A model generated the notes under the pieces. That model saw only the letters and a list, made by a program, of their open reading frames with translations. It was not told the origin of the DNA and ran no database searches. A DNA stretch of 64,000 nucleotides from Schistocephalus solidus. Taxonomy: Eukaryota; Platyhelminthes; Cestoda; Diphyllobothriidea; Diphyllobothriidae. This document shows, one piece after another, positions 46,505-58,152 of this stretch (position 1 is the first letter of the stretch; every line of letters begins with the position of its first letter). The stretch spans positions 62,001-126,000 of the forward strand of contig WEDG01007575.1 in assembly GCA_017591395.1 (NCBI GenBank), given 5' to 3'. A program made the translations under genes and the position numbers.

Positions 46505-47345
46505 CAGCATGCTTTTCTGTGAGGGTGCTGCTGCCTTTCAAAGCTACCGACCTCACTTGACCAATGCTTTAGAAGAGGGCTTCGAAGTTAATGTACTGTA
46601 TCTCAATTTCCGAAAAGCCTTTGACCATCTGCCCCGCCACCATCTTTTACATAAACTGAGAGCACTTGGCATAAGGGGTAACTGGATAAAGTCTTTTTTG
46701 ATTGGTCGAAAACAAAGCGTTTGTATCAGAGAGGATAAATTGGACTGGGTGAACGTGACTTGTGCTGTTCCTCAGCGCTCCGTTCTTGGACCCTTAGTCT
46801 CCACCTTTTATGTTAAGAAAAGTCTTCAGGAACTAGGCTGCAGTAGGATCATGTTTGCTGAAGACGTTAAGCTGGGGTAAGCCAGTAAGGGCCCGAAAGA
46901 CCACAAAGTCTCATAAAATAATCTGGATTGACTGCAATATGGTCCCAAGATATGACCCCCGGACGTAAACGTGCGAGAGTGTGCCGTACGCACTTTGTGT
47001 TCAGCTGGCAGCATGAGGGTGTAATGCGTAAAGGCACTCAAATTTTCATAGAATCTTTGTCCAAAGACACGGCTTTGACTCCAGAGCAGTCTGAAGCTAT
47101 CATTGGAATGCGTCCAGGCTACAAACAACGTCATATGAGTGCTGCCTACTATCAAAAGGGCGTTTGTAGATTTCGCAACATATCTTTGGTAAGGTCCATG
47201 ACACCTTTGTTCGACCTCACCTAGAATACGCCGCACAGGCTGAGCGGTCCTGACTCACAAATGGCGAAATATGTCTCGGGAAAGTGCAACATTGTGCAAC
47301 AAAGCAAGTTGAAGGCTTTAGTTAACAATCTTAGATTGAAATACC
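46505..47345 (+). pseudogene. CR1-like LINE relic E
   Basis: A 123-codon frame (46509-46880) carries EVNVLYLNFRKAFDHLPRHH (motif A with Asp replaced by Asn), VPQRSVLGPLVSTFYV (motif B) and MFAEDVKLG (FADD changed to FAED). Both catalytic sites are damaged. Near 47190-47310 pieces of the thumb follow: VHDTFVRPHLEYAAQA and GKVQHCATKQVEG. The region between is scrambled. It is a different subfamily from copies A-C. Confidence 0.8.
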
Positions 47346-47786
47346 GGACTGTCGTGGTTCCAGGCAACAGAGAGTTTATATTATCGTAGGTTACAGGATA
47401 ATACGTGACCTTGAGCAAGGGTTGCGCTTTGTGGACGTACTTCAGTAACATCTTTCGCCTCATCTTCGTGGACACACGAAATAAAACTACGAAAAAAAAT
47501 ATATAGGTCAAACCTTCTCTCTGAATTCTTCACGCAATGGGTAGCAGAACATTGCAATGGTCAACATCAATCAGTTTTGTCTGCAGCTCTTCACGAAGAG
47601 CTTGAAGAACCCTATGTGTCCCGTGTTTCCAATGGATAAGCTGAACTCAAACTAAACAACACATCAATTACAGACAGTCGTTTGATTTAAAAACAATCTG
47701 ACTTATATTTTGTGAATGCCATTTTGAAAGTAGAACTTTTACAAGTGTACAGATGACTATAACGCATAAGGATGAAAGCCATGAGA

Positions 47787-47787
<1 letters not shown>

Positions 47788-47819
<32 letters not shown>
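47788..47819. repeat. (TTA)n microsatellite
   Basis: About ten TTA units. Confidence 0.9.
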
Positions 47820-47969
47820 CAACAAATAAACAGCATTTAACTGACCAACCGGAAGCATGCTTTGAGAAGCTCTCCACGTGGTTGGAGGAGCAGATGACGA
47901 AGATGGAAATTCCGCCACAGGCGGCCCGGTAGCACGACCACCTCAAGCAGATGGAGTCAGCCTAAATTG

Positions 47970-48783
47970 CCAGTTGACGATCTCGGATGCGTGAAGAAGC
48001 GATTTTTCACGTTTCGCCACATCATAGGCAATCGCAGGCATCTCATAGCAACTTTTAGTCAACTGCAATGTTAACAAGATATCAAACGAGTTCAGACACG
48101 TTTCTCATGTACGAAAATATTCGCTAAGTATTTGCTTCATACGCTTGATTCGTACTAGGTAATTTCATTTTGTGTTGAATCTTGTCCTTTCATGCATTGA
48201 CGTATGAAAGCTGTTTGGCAAAAATTTATGTAAACTTATTCGAAAAAGGTTAGTTAGTTCAATGTGGCATCTTGCTTTGCCAGACTAAAGTGTTTTGCTC
48301 GACTGAACACAATGCTATCGGTACTCCATTTGTCAGAGACGAGGATGTTGGTATCATAATGAAAAATCACTGTCCAATAAGTTTCTCTGCTGTGAACAAG
48401 ATGTAGGTAATGTTCTCTCAGTTTTTTATTGCACGAGACTATCCAGGAGTGGACGTTTATTTTCAACCTTCATTCTGAAGTGTGAAAATAATTTCCGAAA
48501 TTAGTTAGTGTGAATCAGGCATTCAAATCAAATACTTGGCGAATCCTCTCGTACATTAGTAAGTGTCCAAACTCGTTAAAGGAAGCTTGAGGAACCACAA
48601 AATAAAACTGACACAAAAATTGATGAACATTCTACCCAGAAATTCTTTACGCCCTAGGGATTTCGTTGGCTATCGTGTTAAGAAGGCAGTCAGCTAAAAA
48701 GATTCCATGATATAACCGCGATGGCGTAGATGGTGGCGAAACGCAAAAATTCGCTTCTTCATGCATCCACGATCGTCAACTGG
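47970..48783. mobile_element. Element of about 0.8 kb with ~60-bp terminal inverted repeats
   Basis: The left end (47970-48032: ccagttgacgatctcggatg, gtgaagaagcga, cgtttcgccac) is the reverse complement of the right end (48721-48783: gtggcgaaacg, tcgcttcttcatgcatccac, gatcgtcaactgg), with roughly one mismatch in seven. The interior has no recognised coding capacity. The layout fits a non-autonomous DNA transposon (MITE-like). I see no convincing target duplication, so it could also be an inverted pair of another repeat. Confidence 0.6.
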
Positions 48784-49189
48784 TGCTTCGGGGATGGAGA
48801 GTGTCTTAAATTTATACCCTGCGCTTATTCAGACATAAATTGGCACATTGATTTAGCTGCTGTGAACCAAAATCGCGAAAGAACAAATTGTAGCACATGG
48901 CGGCCGCTTACTGTTGCAATAACCTAGCAAGTTTTGTATTTTTAAAGCGTGTTTGAACTTTTACCTGCCACCTCTGAGTCCACTTATCCTTTTATGGAAT
49001 GACTAATAACCTTCTTTATCCAGTAAACTTTTCGCTGTTCTGAGTTAAAGTGCTGAACTGGTTTCGTGTTGGATACTATCTGATATCCAGTTGTGCGAAT
49101 AATCAATATTGCCTTACATCAGATGTATCAAGGAAACCTGCCGGACAGACGTTCTCAAAAATGGTTATCATAACAGTATGGATGCAGAA
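48784..49189. other. Intergenic, nothing recognised
   Basis: No gene or repeat supported. Confidence 0.4.
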
Positions 49190-49476
49190 TAACATGACCG
49201 ACAAAGACAAGGGAGACTGGAATGGCAATTTATTGTCTATCAACCACGGATGCCGCAGTGCCTGTGGTTGTCTATGTTTAACTGATGACGGCCAATAAGC
49301 CAGAAATGGCCCTTCCAGTCTCCCTTGTCTTCTTTTGGTCATGTTATTCTGCCTATGTCCTGAGCTGCCTTGCAGCTGCTGGCGGGGCTCGAGGGTTAGC
49401 CCCATGGCACAACGGGACGAGTGAGTCCTGTAATCGATCGGTGAGCACCCACTTACCATACCTAATATTCCCGATT
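49190..49476 (+). repeat. SINE subfamily 2, monomer 1 (rearranged head)
   Basis: It begins with an inverted piece (ataacatgaccgacaaagac, aagggagactggaatggc) that is the complement of sequence around 49312-49350. The hammerhead-like core follows (CTGATGA 49282-49288, GAAA 49303-49306) and then the subfamily tail (ctgagctgccttgc, ggcacaacgggacgagtgag). Confidence 0.8.
49282..49340 (+). ncRNA. Hammerhead-like motif, SINE subfamily 2 monomer 1
   Basis: CTGATGA, a short stem II (GGC with GCC around CAATAA), GAAA, then ggcccttccagtctccc. Stem III would be GGC with GTC. The core nucleotides are intact, but the sequence before CTGATGA is not SINE-like, so stem I is probably lost. Confidence 0.4.
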
Positions 49477-49785
49477 GAAACCGGCAAGACAACGAGCTTG
49501 TGGCGCAGTGGGTAGAGCCTAAGACTCTTGCCTAACAGGTCGCAAGTTCGAGCCTCGGGCGCCGCTGCGCCTGGGATTGGGTATGGCTGGCTGATGGCGG
49601 TTACTAAGCCAGAAATGGCCATTGCAGCCTCCCTTGTCTTTGTTGGTCATGTTATTCTGCCTATGTCCTGAGCTGCCTTGCGGCTGCTGGCGGGGCTCGA
49701 GAGTTAGCCCCATGGCACAACGGGACGAGTGAGTCCTGTACCCGACCGGTGAGCGCCTACTTACCATAGCTTATATTCCCGATCA
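49477..49785 (+). repeat. SINE subfamily 2, monomer 2
   Basis: The head (gaaaccggcaagacaacgag, A-box-like gtggcgcagtgggtagag, B-box-like agttcgagcct) is followed by a hammerhead-like core with one change (CTGATGG 49591-49597, GAAA 49612-49615), then the same tail as monomer 1. The tails are 308 bp apart, so this is another head-to-tail dimer. Confidence 0.85.
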
Positions 49786-51849
49786 AAACCAGAAATACAT
49801 GGCTTAACCGCAAGATTAACCCCAACATAAAACTAAAGTGTCTTCTTGATTTTAACCATAGCCTTACCCTAAACCTAAACCTTATGATTAATACGAGCCC
49901 AACTCTTAAAACTTAGCCTTTACCTTACCTTAACCTTGACCTAAGACCCACTTGAATCCTAAACCTATTCTCCCCGGAATTCTGCGCAAAACCACATATA
50001 TTGTGGTCGGTTCCTATTCCTCTGTCCTGTTTGGGTGACCATGCAAGGCATGCTTACCACCACAACCTCCGAGCTTGACGGTTATGACACTCCTGCTTGC
50101 ATTCTCTGCAAACTATGGACACTCGTACAGCCGGAGATCGAGACGAAGTCAAACCGTCGATCGCCTGCTCTGCGGTTACTTTACGCAATCATGGCAAACC
50201 CTCGTTTTAAATGGCCTACTCTCGTCCCCAACACCGTCACCCACCCACGCAGTCCAACGATCGGGCGTTGGTGCGGATCATGCGGCGCAGCCCTGATCTG
50301 TGTCCGCGTTTTACGAGCACACGTTCTCCACGCACGCAACGACACACACAGCGGGGTATAGACTACTACTACCAGCTTCCACGCCCTCCCTCCCTTGCAA
50401 TGTTGATTGTCGCGTCACTGGCCGTGAGGTTCCAGAACCTACTCGACCCGGAGAGCAGGTGTTTAGGGCTGCACCGAGTATTGCACGCATGTGTGGGTGT
50501 GTGATCTGCGTCTTCTTGTCAGGACTTTCTCGTTTTGACGTTGCCGAGTCCGTTACGCCGGTCCCCCCCCACCCCAGAGAGCGTGACAGTGGGCTAGGGG
50601 GTGGGTGGGGGCCCGTACGAGGTCGTTGCTGAGTCGAGGAACTCATGATGCGGGTTTGTGGCGTGGCGAGACAACTTTCTTCTAGTGTGTTGCTGTGCCA
50701 TAAGGGGAGGGAAGACCCCCCCAGTGGTGAGTCGTCCTGATGAGCATTTGAGTCCAGAACCGTCGTCCGCCTCACAGAGGTGCTGTTTTTTACGTGCCTG
50801 CCTTGCTATACGCATGCCCCCAATAGTTAGATGTAAACTATTTGAACAACAATTAATTATGATTGAGACTTACATCTTAAAACCTACTCAGCATTCTCTG
50901 ACGGGGGAGTGCATTAGTCTGGCGCCTTCACACATTCGAGCCTTAGTATTCTGATGGTGAAACTGGAACCTTTTAGGGAGTGGGGGTTGTAGCACCAGTA
51001 AGGCAGATTAGTTTTAGTGATTTAAAAATCGTTCTCGTGGCTAGCTTTTCCAGTGACCTGTTAGGCACATGGAAGTGTAGCTGATTTAACTGGCTACCTG
51101 CAGTGTTACCATCGAATTTCCCAGAATGTGTGACCAGGAGTCGCGCAGCGTTACCAACAATGTTGCGAAAAACTTACGTCCCTGAAATCTTACATACTTT
51201 CTCCTCGTGTCAGACACGCAAAAATTTCCGCAATGGCAGCAGTCTATGGTCGTTAATAGGGCAGGATATTGAAAATCGATTAACTCGTTATTCGCGGCAG
51301 TCGATTATTCGAACTACTTTTAATATTTGCCGAATTTTACGAAGACAAGCCTATTAGTACAGTTGGTGGAATAAGAATCTCCTTAAAGCTACAAAGGAAT
51401 TGATGTTCAAAATTTGCAAACAAAAGTACTTTCAGGCCTTTTCCAACGTCAGTGCTGCTCGAAAGCCGACATGTGTGTTAGTTTATTTTCCGTGGCTGAA
51501 AGGTACAGCCCCACCCCCCGATGAGGTTTTTCTCTATGATCATTGTGATTTTATCCGTCCAACACTGAGCGTACTCCACCCAATTGTTCGCACAGATGCA
51601 GATGATTCACATCGCAGAGCTCTGTAGTCGCAAAATATCAAGGGCAGATCTCCGCCTTTTCCTGTTTTCACGTTTTCTTCAACCCACAACTCCAATATTT
51701 AGTCGGTAGGGGCAGCTGAAGCCCAGTCTCGTCCGATATTGATTAAAAATCTTTACTTATGTATCAAACTAGTAATGACCGAGTTAGGAATGTTGTAGCG
51801 TACATTAACATAAAACTTAATCCAGGGGTAAATTTTGTTAGAATGATAT
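49786..51849. other. Intergenic stretch with decayed telomere-like runs
   Basis: 49840-49980 has scattered ccctaa- and cctaaacc-like units but no clean array. The GC-rich part at 50030-50820 shows open frames on both strands without recognisable domains. The rest is featureless. Confidence 0.4.
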
Positions 51850-52112
51850 AATACTTGCGCAGCATCTACCACACACACACTCTCTCTCTCCACCCACACA
51901 CGCACACAGACATGGGCCCAGTTGCAAGACAGACTCGGGTAGACCGGAGGCGGGAGATGGCGCATGCTACAGGCGGGGCTTGAAACTGTGTTAAGTGTGC
52001 CGGCATCCCCTCCATACACCAACGTTTTGCCTATGCGCATCCCCACTAACGCCTGCCATGGCCTGATCTGGCCTCCAATTGGTCCAGCGCTGCAACGGCG
52101 TGACCTGTCATA
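51850..52112 (+). repeat. R1 interspersed repeat, partial and diverged
   Basis: acttgcgcagcatctaccac, cacacagacatgggcccagt, tagaccggaggcgggagatg and catgctacaggcggggct follow R1 order. Confidence 0.6.
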
Positions 52113-53566
52113 GGGGCAGATCATGAAATCATAATCCAGATTTTGTTCATATATTTTGCCAGGCTAACGTCCGCTTAAAAATCCCTTCAAGTACCTTCGT
52201 AAAGCAAGCCACCGTTTTCCATGGCTGAAAAATAAATCCAATTATATTAACTGGGTGAGATGCAGAAAATTTTCTCCATGTACTCACTCCGTGGAAATTA
52301 TGTCTTTCTGAAATCCATTATACGTAATATAATTTTAATGATTTTTTAAAACCCACGTTTCTGATATTATACTGGGAGTGTAGGTTTGTAAGTTGCGCAT
52401 GCAATGCGAGATAATATTTTCAAATTGCGCTCGAACAAACCACACGCTAGGTACAAATGAAAGTATATGGTGTCTTGCCGTGACTACCAGTTTAACTGTT
52501 TTTATGAGACGTTATTTTCAGTCAAAATCGGATCATTTTTAAGCCTTCAGTAGTGTAATTACTACCCTGGTTTTCATTCGCGGACGAGTTCAGAACAGCT
52601 CTCATCCGAATGTCAATGTGTAAGTTAGCCTGCGGGTAATTTCCTTTTCCATCCTTATGGCAAATTCACGAACCTTTCATGTTCTTTTGCCATACTGTTC
52701 GATTTTAATGCGAAGTCGACTAGACTCATATTGCTAGTTTTCTCTTAAGCACCAAATGCCGCTAAGTATGGAACGAGGCAGACATGTCCGTTTCATTGTT
52801 CTGCAGATTGTCTCCGCGAGATGCAACTTTAGTTTGTACTTTCACGTCTACCACATCTGGGCCTGAGGCAGCATTACATTTTTTGTTCGGTCTTTTTAAC
52901 ATGAATGGAATTTGAAGTGTTTGATGTGCGTACGCCATGCATGGTCGTCCCGTGGTCCTTTCATGTTTGATGTAGATACCTACAGGCTGTGGCACAACGA
53001 CTTAGGATGTATGTAGAATGAGATTACCGTCTTTGTCGGTAATCCCTTCGGAATGTGATTTTACTTAGTAGTCCTCATCAACGGACACCTCTGTAATACC
53101 ATAAAATCTCGAGTGCAGGCTCCTCGCATACCTACCTAGTCCACAACAGTTATCCAAATTCGAGTGACATTTTACGATCTTTTACCGGCAAAGACACTGT
53201 ATGCTGGAATTATTATTTGTAGTCCGTCTGTCAGAAATGACCACTCTGATGCTGAGGTCAGACCAACTATCCTTGTGCCACCAGTTGGTTGAACTCGAAG
53301 TTCATGCTCCGGGTCGCAATGGAAGGTACGTCTCACATACTATAAGAACAGGTTGACGATTACCAACCATATACTGTGGCGTATTATCAGGCAGTTTCAT
53401 CCGTCGTAAATTTCATCAGTGTATGCCCATTGAGACTATTCACAGAGAAAAGCTACTGATTTTCTCTACGAGGATAATTAGGAAAATGATTCATGAATTT
53501 GAACTTCACCAGAAACGTCAAAGAGCAAGTCATTTTTAAGTAGGAAACGTATTAGATAACTTTGAA
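52113..53566. other. AT-rich intergenic stretch
   Basis: No gene or repeat supported. Confidence 0.4.
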
Positions 53567-53945
53567 GCATTTTATCCCGGGTATGAATTTAAAACAGGTT
53601 TATACAGAAGGATTTCTTGTTACCAACAAATTTCGTGACGGCTTATCAACTGCAACCCATCTTTGCATAACACGAATAACAAATGGACGTAGACAGCAGT
53701 TTGAATTTACAGAAAATCAATACATAACAGCAGGGGTCAGAGGTGAACGTAAAATATAATTAGGTCAACGCATTAACGTAAAACTCCAGAGAAAAAGGTG
53801 GGGGATGAGTAAACACAACTCACAGCCATGAGGAATCCAGAGGGGAAAATTACTAGGGCAATTGTAGATTGACCACGTGGTCTAGTTGGTTGCAGAGGTT
53901 GGATTTCTCCCTACGTATATACGCTGCTTCTAAGTAGCGCAACGC
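53567..53945 (-). repeat. Inverted 5' fragment of Penelope copy 2
   Basis: Read on the minus strand it corresponds to 56875-57250: ttgcgctacttagaagcagc, gtatatacgtagggagaaat, then the pseudo-LTR. So it includes the last codons of the ORF as well as the 3' UTR. Confidence 0.85.
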
Positions 53946-53965
53946 CCGAGCTGTTCATGCCAGCA

Positions 53966-54300
53966 ACTAGACCACGTGGTCAATCTACAATTGCCCTGGT
54001 AATTTTCACCCCTGGATTTCTCGTGGCTTTGATTTGTGTTAACACCTCCCCCACCTTTTCGTTCCCCTGAAGTTTTAAGCACGTTGTTCCGATTATTCTT
54101 TACGTTGACCTCTGACTCCTGCTGTTATGTATTAATTTTCTGTAAATTCAAACTGCTGTCTACTTCCATTCGTTATCAGTGTTATGCAAAGACCGGTTAC
54201 CGTTAATAAGCCGTCACAAACGGTTTTTGTACCAATAAATCCTGCTGTTTACTCCTGTTTTAACTTCATACCTGGGATAAAATGCTTCAAATTTTACAAA
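53966..54300 (+). repeat. Penelope copy 2, 5' pseudo-LTR
   Basis: ctagaccacgtggtcaatct through ttctttacgttgacctctga to ccaataaatcctgctgttta. It resembles 56935-57250 in the same orientation. Confidence 0.85.
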
Positions 54301-55745
54301 CAGCACCTCCCACTGGATATAATTAAGTCTTTGGACAGACGTAAAATTAAGATGCAAAGTTACGAAAGAAAATACAGGGATTGAATTTCTTCAGAGCTGT
54401 ATAAACAGCAAGCAATATCCATTGGATTTCTACAAGATCTTACGTAGGGGCAACTTACGTCCTGCGATTAAAAAAACTGAACCGCTTTACGCAATCAAAA
54501 ATTAAAGACTCAATTGAAACTGTTTCAATTATCAACTCTCGCTTGGATCAGACAAAACATGTCCCTGACAAGATAAGTTGCTTTTGCTTGTTAATGTTCA
54601 TGAAACAAACCCAGTTGACATTGAAGCCTAATTTGAAGATTTAAAATGTCAACTAGCTGACCTAGTACCCAGATCCATTGATGACGTTGGCTGTCTGAAA
54701 GCAAAATTTGTGGGCGTTGCTCATCAGTACCGTCAAGCTCCTATAACGCAACTGACACCACTAACCGAAGAACACTTGGCTGCCCTTTCCGCATTGAAAC
54801 ATCAGGGAAAATAGTAAACTCCAAGCCTAACAAAGGCCATGGAGTTGTCATTTTTAATCGGAAGGAGTATGGGAGAAAAATTGAATCTATTTTAATTTAC
54901 CAGAGTTAATTTTGCCTAGAGCTCTCAGGGAAAGATGAAACTAAAGCAATGGATAAATCAGTCTGGAAAATGGTTAAACAGTTGTTGGAAAAAAACCTGA
55001 TTAATAACAATGCCGCACTATCCCTAAAACCGAGAGTTACACACATCCCAAGATTATATGGACTACCCAAAACGCATAAGAAGGATATAAATTCACGGTC
55101 AATTCTCTTTATGCCTAATGCACCTTAACATAGACTAGCTAAATGGCTTGTTAGGGAGCTAGAGCCAATTTGACAACTGTTTTCCACTTACACTAGAAAA
55201 TACAGTTTTCCTTTTATTGAAGAACTTAAGCTCCTAAATATCGCCGGTAAGTGTATGATTTCCATGGACGTGGAATCGTTGTTTACAAATGTACAATTTG
55301 ATAGAACAAAAGATGTTATATGCGCCCATGCGGCTAAAACCCGTCCATCACCCAAATGACTACGTGAATTGCGGATACTTTGTGCAAAAAATGTTCAAAT
55401 TCTGTTTAATGGGCAACTCTATCGACATATCGATGGAGTCGCGATGGGAAGTCCGCTCGGACAAACCTTCGCCGACGTTTTTATGGGTCATCTAGAATAA
55501 AAGGTGTCTTCCAAATTAAGATGCCAACATTATACATAAGATACATGGATGATATATTCACAATTGTTGATAACAAGAAAGACGCCAAAGATCTTCTTTC
55601 TACCATGAATACATCGCATCCTAAGATTAAATTCACGATGGAAATGGAACAGAGCAACACGCTACCTTTCCTAGACGTCCCCATGTTCAGAGAGGATGAT
55701 GGCTCAATAAGGCACTCTGTCTTCCACAAAAATTCTTAAAAAGGG
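54300..55745 (+). pseudogene. Penelope copy 2 reverse transcriptase, decayed
   Basis: The N-terminal part shows NKGHGVVIFNRKEYGRKIES (about 54835). The RT fingers show HIPRLYGLPKTHKKDINSRS (about 55040-55100). Motif A reads MISMDVESLFTNVQFD, motif B GVAMGSPLGQTFADVFMGHL (about 55436) and motif C YIRYMDDIFTIV (about 55527). The end reads LPFLDVPMFREDDGSIRHSV. All catalytic motifs are recognisable, but stops and frameshifts separate them. Penelope RTs are related to telomerase and prime on nicked DNA. It is more diverged from copy 1 than expected within one family. Confidence 0.85.
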
Positions 55746-55834
55746 CAATACTTGCACTTTAAAAGCTTTTTAGCAGTAAAATAGAAATGAAATCTGGTCT
55801 AATCACCTTTTCAAAAGAGCAAGAAATATTTGCT

Positions 55835-56965
55835 ATAGTGAAACTCTAGATACAGAAATTACCTAGATTACATCAGCCTTACTTAACTTTAGATATCCTG
55901 CACGTTTCATTAAAAATACACCGACCATTTAAGGTCAAACGTGACGGCACATTCAGTTCCGAACAAGCCCGTTATTATATATTTCAACTTTAAATGGGAG
56001 AATATTGCTAAACAATCAATCGACTATTAGGCTGCACTATAGGAAGAACATACAATGCATCTGAGCTCATCTTTATCAATCCTACTAGAAGCCTGCCAAT
56101 CAACCATCCAAGGAATGCCTTGCCGTTGCACGCCATCCCAAATTGTGTTTATGAATTCAAGTGTACTTGTGAATACAAGTACATTGGGCGCATGCAAAGG
56201 CAATTGGCAAACAGGGCCACTGAACAGTTGCCCAATGCTTTGTTTAAACAAGAACATAATGTACCACGTTCTTCGATTACTAAGCATCTACTAGAGAGTG
56301 GTCACTATTTATACCTCAAAACAGTTTTCCAATTATGGAAACGAACCCTGGTACATACTCTTTTTCAACGAGTGAGAAATTGTGTCTATAGTGAAACCCT
56401 AGATACAGAAATTTCCCGCATCAAATGAGCCTTACGTAGCTGTGGATATTCTGCTCGCTTCATTAAAGACTACAGCAACCCCTTACGGCCAAAAGGGACA
56501 GAACATTCAGTTCAGGTGACAATATTTCTAATACAGTCAACTGAAAATTACGCTGCACCATAGGAAGAACATACAAGGCAGCTGAGCTCATCTTTAGCAG
56601 TCCTACTAGAAGCCTGCCCAGCAACCAGTCAAATGATACCTTGCCATTGCACGGTACCCCAAAGTGTGCTAGTGAATTTGACGTGCACTTGCGGATGCAA
56701 GTATATTGGGCGAACGCAAAGGTAATTGGCAACCAGGGTCGCTGAGCATTTGCTAATTGGCCATTTAAACAAGAAAATACAGTACCACAGTCTTCGATTA
56801 CTAAACCTCGGTCACTCTGTCGACCTCAAAACAGCTTTCCGAGTGCTTATTCAGGCACGAACAACTCGGGATTTGCGCTACTTGGAAGCAGTTTATATAC
56901 GTAGGGAGAAACCCAACCTTTGCATGCAACTAGTCCACGTGGTCAAGCTACAATTGCCCTGGTAA
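55835..56965 (+). pseudogene. Penelope copy 2 GIY-YIG region, tandemly duplicated
   Basis: Two GIY-YIG cores occur in a row. The first (about 56140-56215) reads NCVYEFKCTCEYKYIGRMQR, then QLANRATEQLPNAL. The second (about 56660-56735) is VLVNLTCTCGCKYIGRTQR, a stop, then LATRVAEHLLIGHL. The DNA shows a repeat period of about 520-550 bp: cataggaagaacatacaa recurs, as do gtgaaaccctagatacagaa and cttcattaaa. The true C-terminus follows the second copy (RYLEAVYIRREKPNLCMQLV). A single GIY-YIG domain is the family norm. Confidence 0.75.
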
Positions 56966-57250
56966 TTTTCACCCCTAGATTCCTTAGGGCTGTGACTTGT
57001 GTTAAGTCCTCCCCACCTTTTCTATCCCATGAAGTTTTAAGCTAGTGCGTTGAACTGATTGTTCTTTACGTTGACCTCTGACTCTTGCTGTTATGTAATG
57101 GTTTTCTGTAAATTTAAAATGCTGTCTACATCCATTCGCTATCTGTGTTATGCAAAGTCAGGTTGCAGCGGATAAGCCGTCACAAATTTTTTGGTTCCAA
57201 TAAATCCTGCTGTATACGCCTGTTTTAAATTTATTAGAGAACGTTCTTTG
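56935..57250 (+). repeat. Penelope copy 2, 3' pseudo-LTR
   Basis: Direct counterpart of 53966-54300 and inverted counterpart of 53567-53880. Confidence 0.85.
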
Positions 57251-57357
57251 GTTGCAAAGAAGTAAACGAATAACAGACTCACAGTCTGTAAGGACCCTTA
57301 CTTCTGCCATGAGGCCTTATTTTTAGATAAGTCAGCGAGGTTGACCCAGGTGAATGG

Positions 57358-57463
57358 AGACATGAAAGTCGTTAGGAAGGTTTCTGCGGGTGGAGGGCTT
57401 TGTTCGCTAATCGGATGTTCGTTTTCTATGCTGTCGCCAGAAGTGTGAGCGTAGGAATATTGA
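57358..57463 (+). repeat. 106-bp direct repeat A, left copy
   Basis: agacatgaaagtcgttagga ... gagcgtaggaatattga, repeated at 59312-59417 with one mismatch (G to A at the tttctgcggg position). The two copies bracket 1848 bp. Confidence 0.93.
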
Positions 57464-58152
57464 CCCAGGTGAACACAGTGCGTCAGCAGCAACTTTCAAG
57501 ATGGCTATTAAAGTCAGAGAGCGGCTGGTATGGCGGTAGACAGTAGACACCATTAACAGTAAGGTATTCGACCCTATCGTGACGGATACCTTCCGTTAAA
57601 ATGACATTCACAGACGCAGAATAGATGCCATAATTTTCCATTGCAATGTTCCCTACTCCGCAAATTTACTTTAAATTTTAGACAAAAGCCGGCTTCTCGG
57701 CATATGGCCGTTAATCTATTTTTTCCTACCAACAGCTCTCTTCGTAATCCCATTTACTCACGTTTTGTAATTATTAAAAGAAAGGGGTACAAGACAAAGA
57801 AGTGTCTTTATATGCAAGAAAAACTTGATTTTGTGCTAAATAGTTGCACTGCAAAACAACTATAGACGACCTGACTATATCTTTGCCTGACAGATTTTAT
57901 GCCATTTTCATTGTAAAAGGAAATTCCACAACGTATTGATCTTCTGTATTGGTTATTACTTTGCATTAGTGTCCCCTTGGTATTATAGACAGCCTTATTT
58001 GAACGATTTGCAATTGCACCCTTATCTTACATTTGAGTTTATTCGTTATTTAATACTAATTTATGAACTACACTGTTTTTTTTAAAGAATGATCGTTTCC
58101 TTACTGCTGTAAGGCCTTGGGAGACGCAGAATAGGCGGAGTTTGCTCAACAT
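57464..58152. other. Sequence between direct repeats A and B
   Basis: AT-rich with no recognised domain. gacgcagaatag occurs near both ends (57612 and 58124). Confidence 0.45.

Larger units (their letters stand above)
53567..57250 (+). mobile_element. Penelope-like retroelement copy 2 with pseudo-LTR layout
   Basis: Four parts in order: an inverted fragment (53567-53945) that is the reverse complement of the element's 3' end; a direct pseudo-LTR (about 53966-54300); a decayed coding region; and a 3' pseudo-LTR (about 56935-57250). Shared landmarks are ccacgtggtcaa, tacaattgccctggtaattt, tacgttgacctctgactc and ccaataaatcctgctgt. Penelope-like elements are known for mixed inverted/direct terminal repeats. 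I found no hammerhead core in these repeats. Confidence 0.85.

Noticed and set aside
47788..47819. CRISPR-like or other regular array
   Set aside because: Only simple trinucleotide repeats; no spaced repeats of uniform length anywhere in the window.
49487..49575. Genuine tRNA gene in SINE subfamily 2
   Set aside because: It is the repeated head of a dimeric SINE and is followed by SINE body, not by a Pol III terminator.
50030..50820. Cluster of overlapping GC-rich open frames on both strands
   Set aside because: No domain, no splice logic, and similar frame lengths on both strands, as expected from GC-rich non-coding DNA.
53966..54300. Hammerhead ribozyme in the Penelope pseudo-LTR
   Set aside because: Hammerheads are known in Penelope terminal repeats, but I found no CTGANGA plus GAAA core here on either strand.
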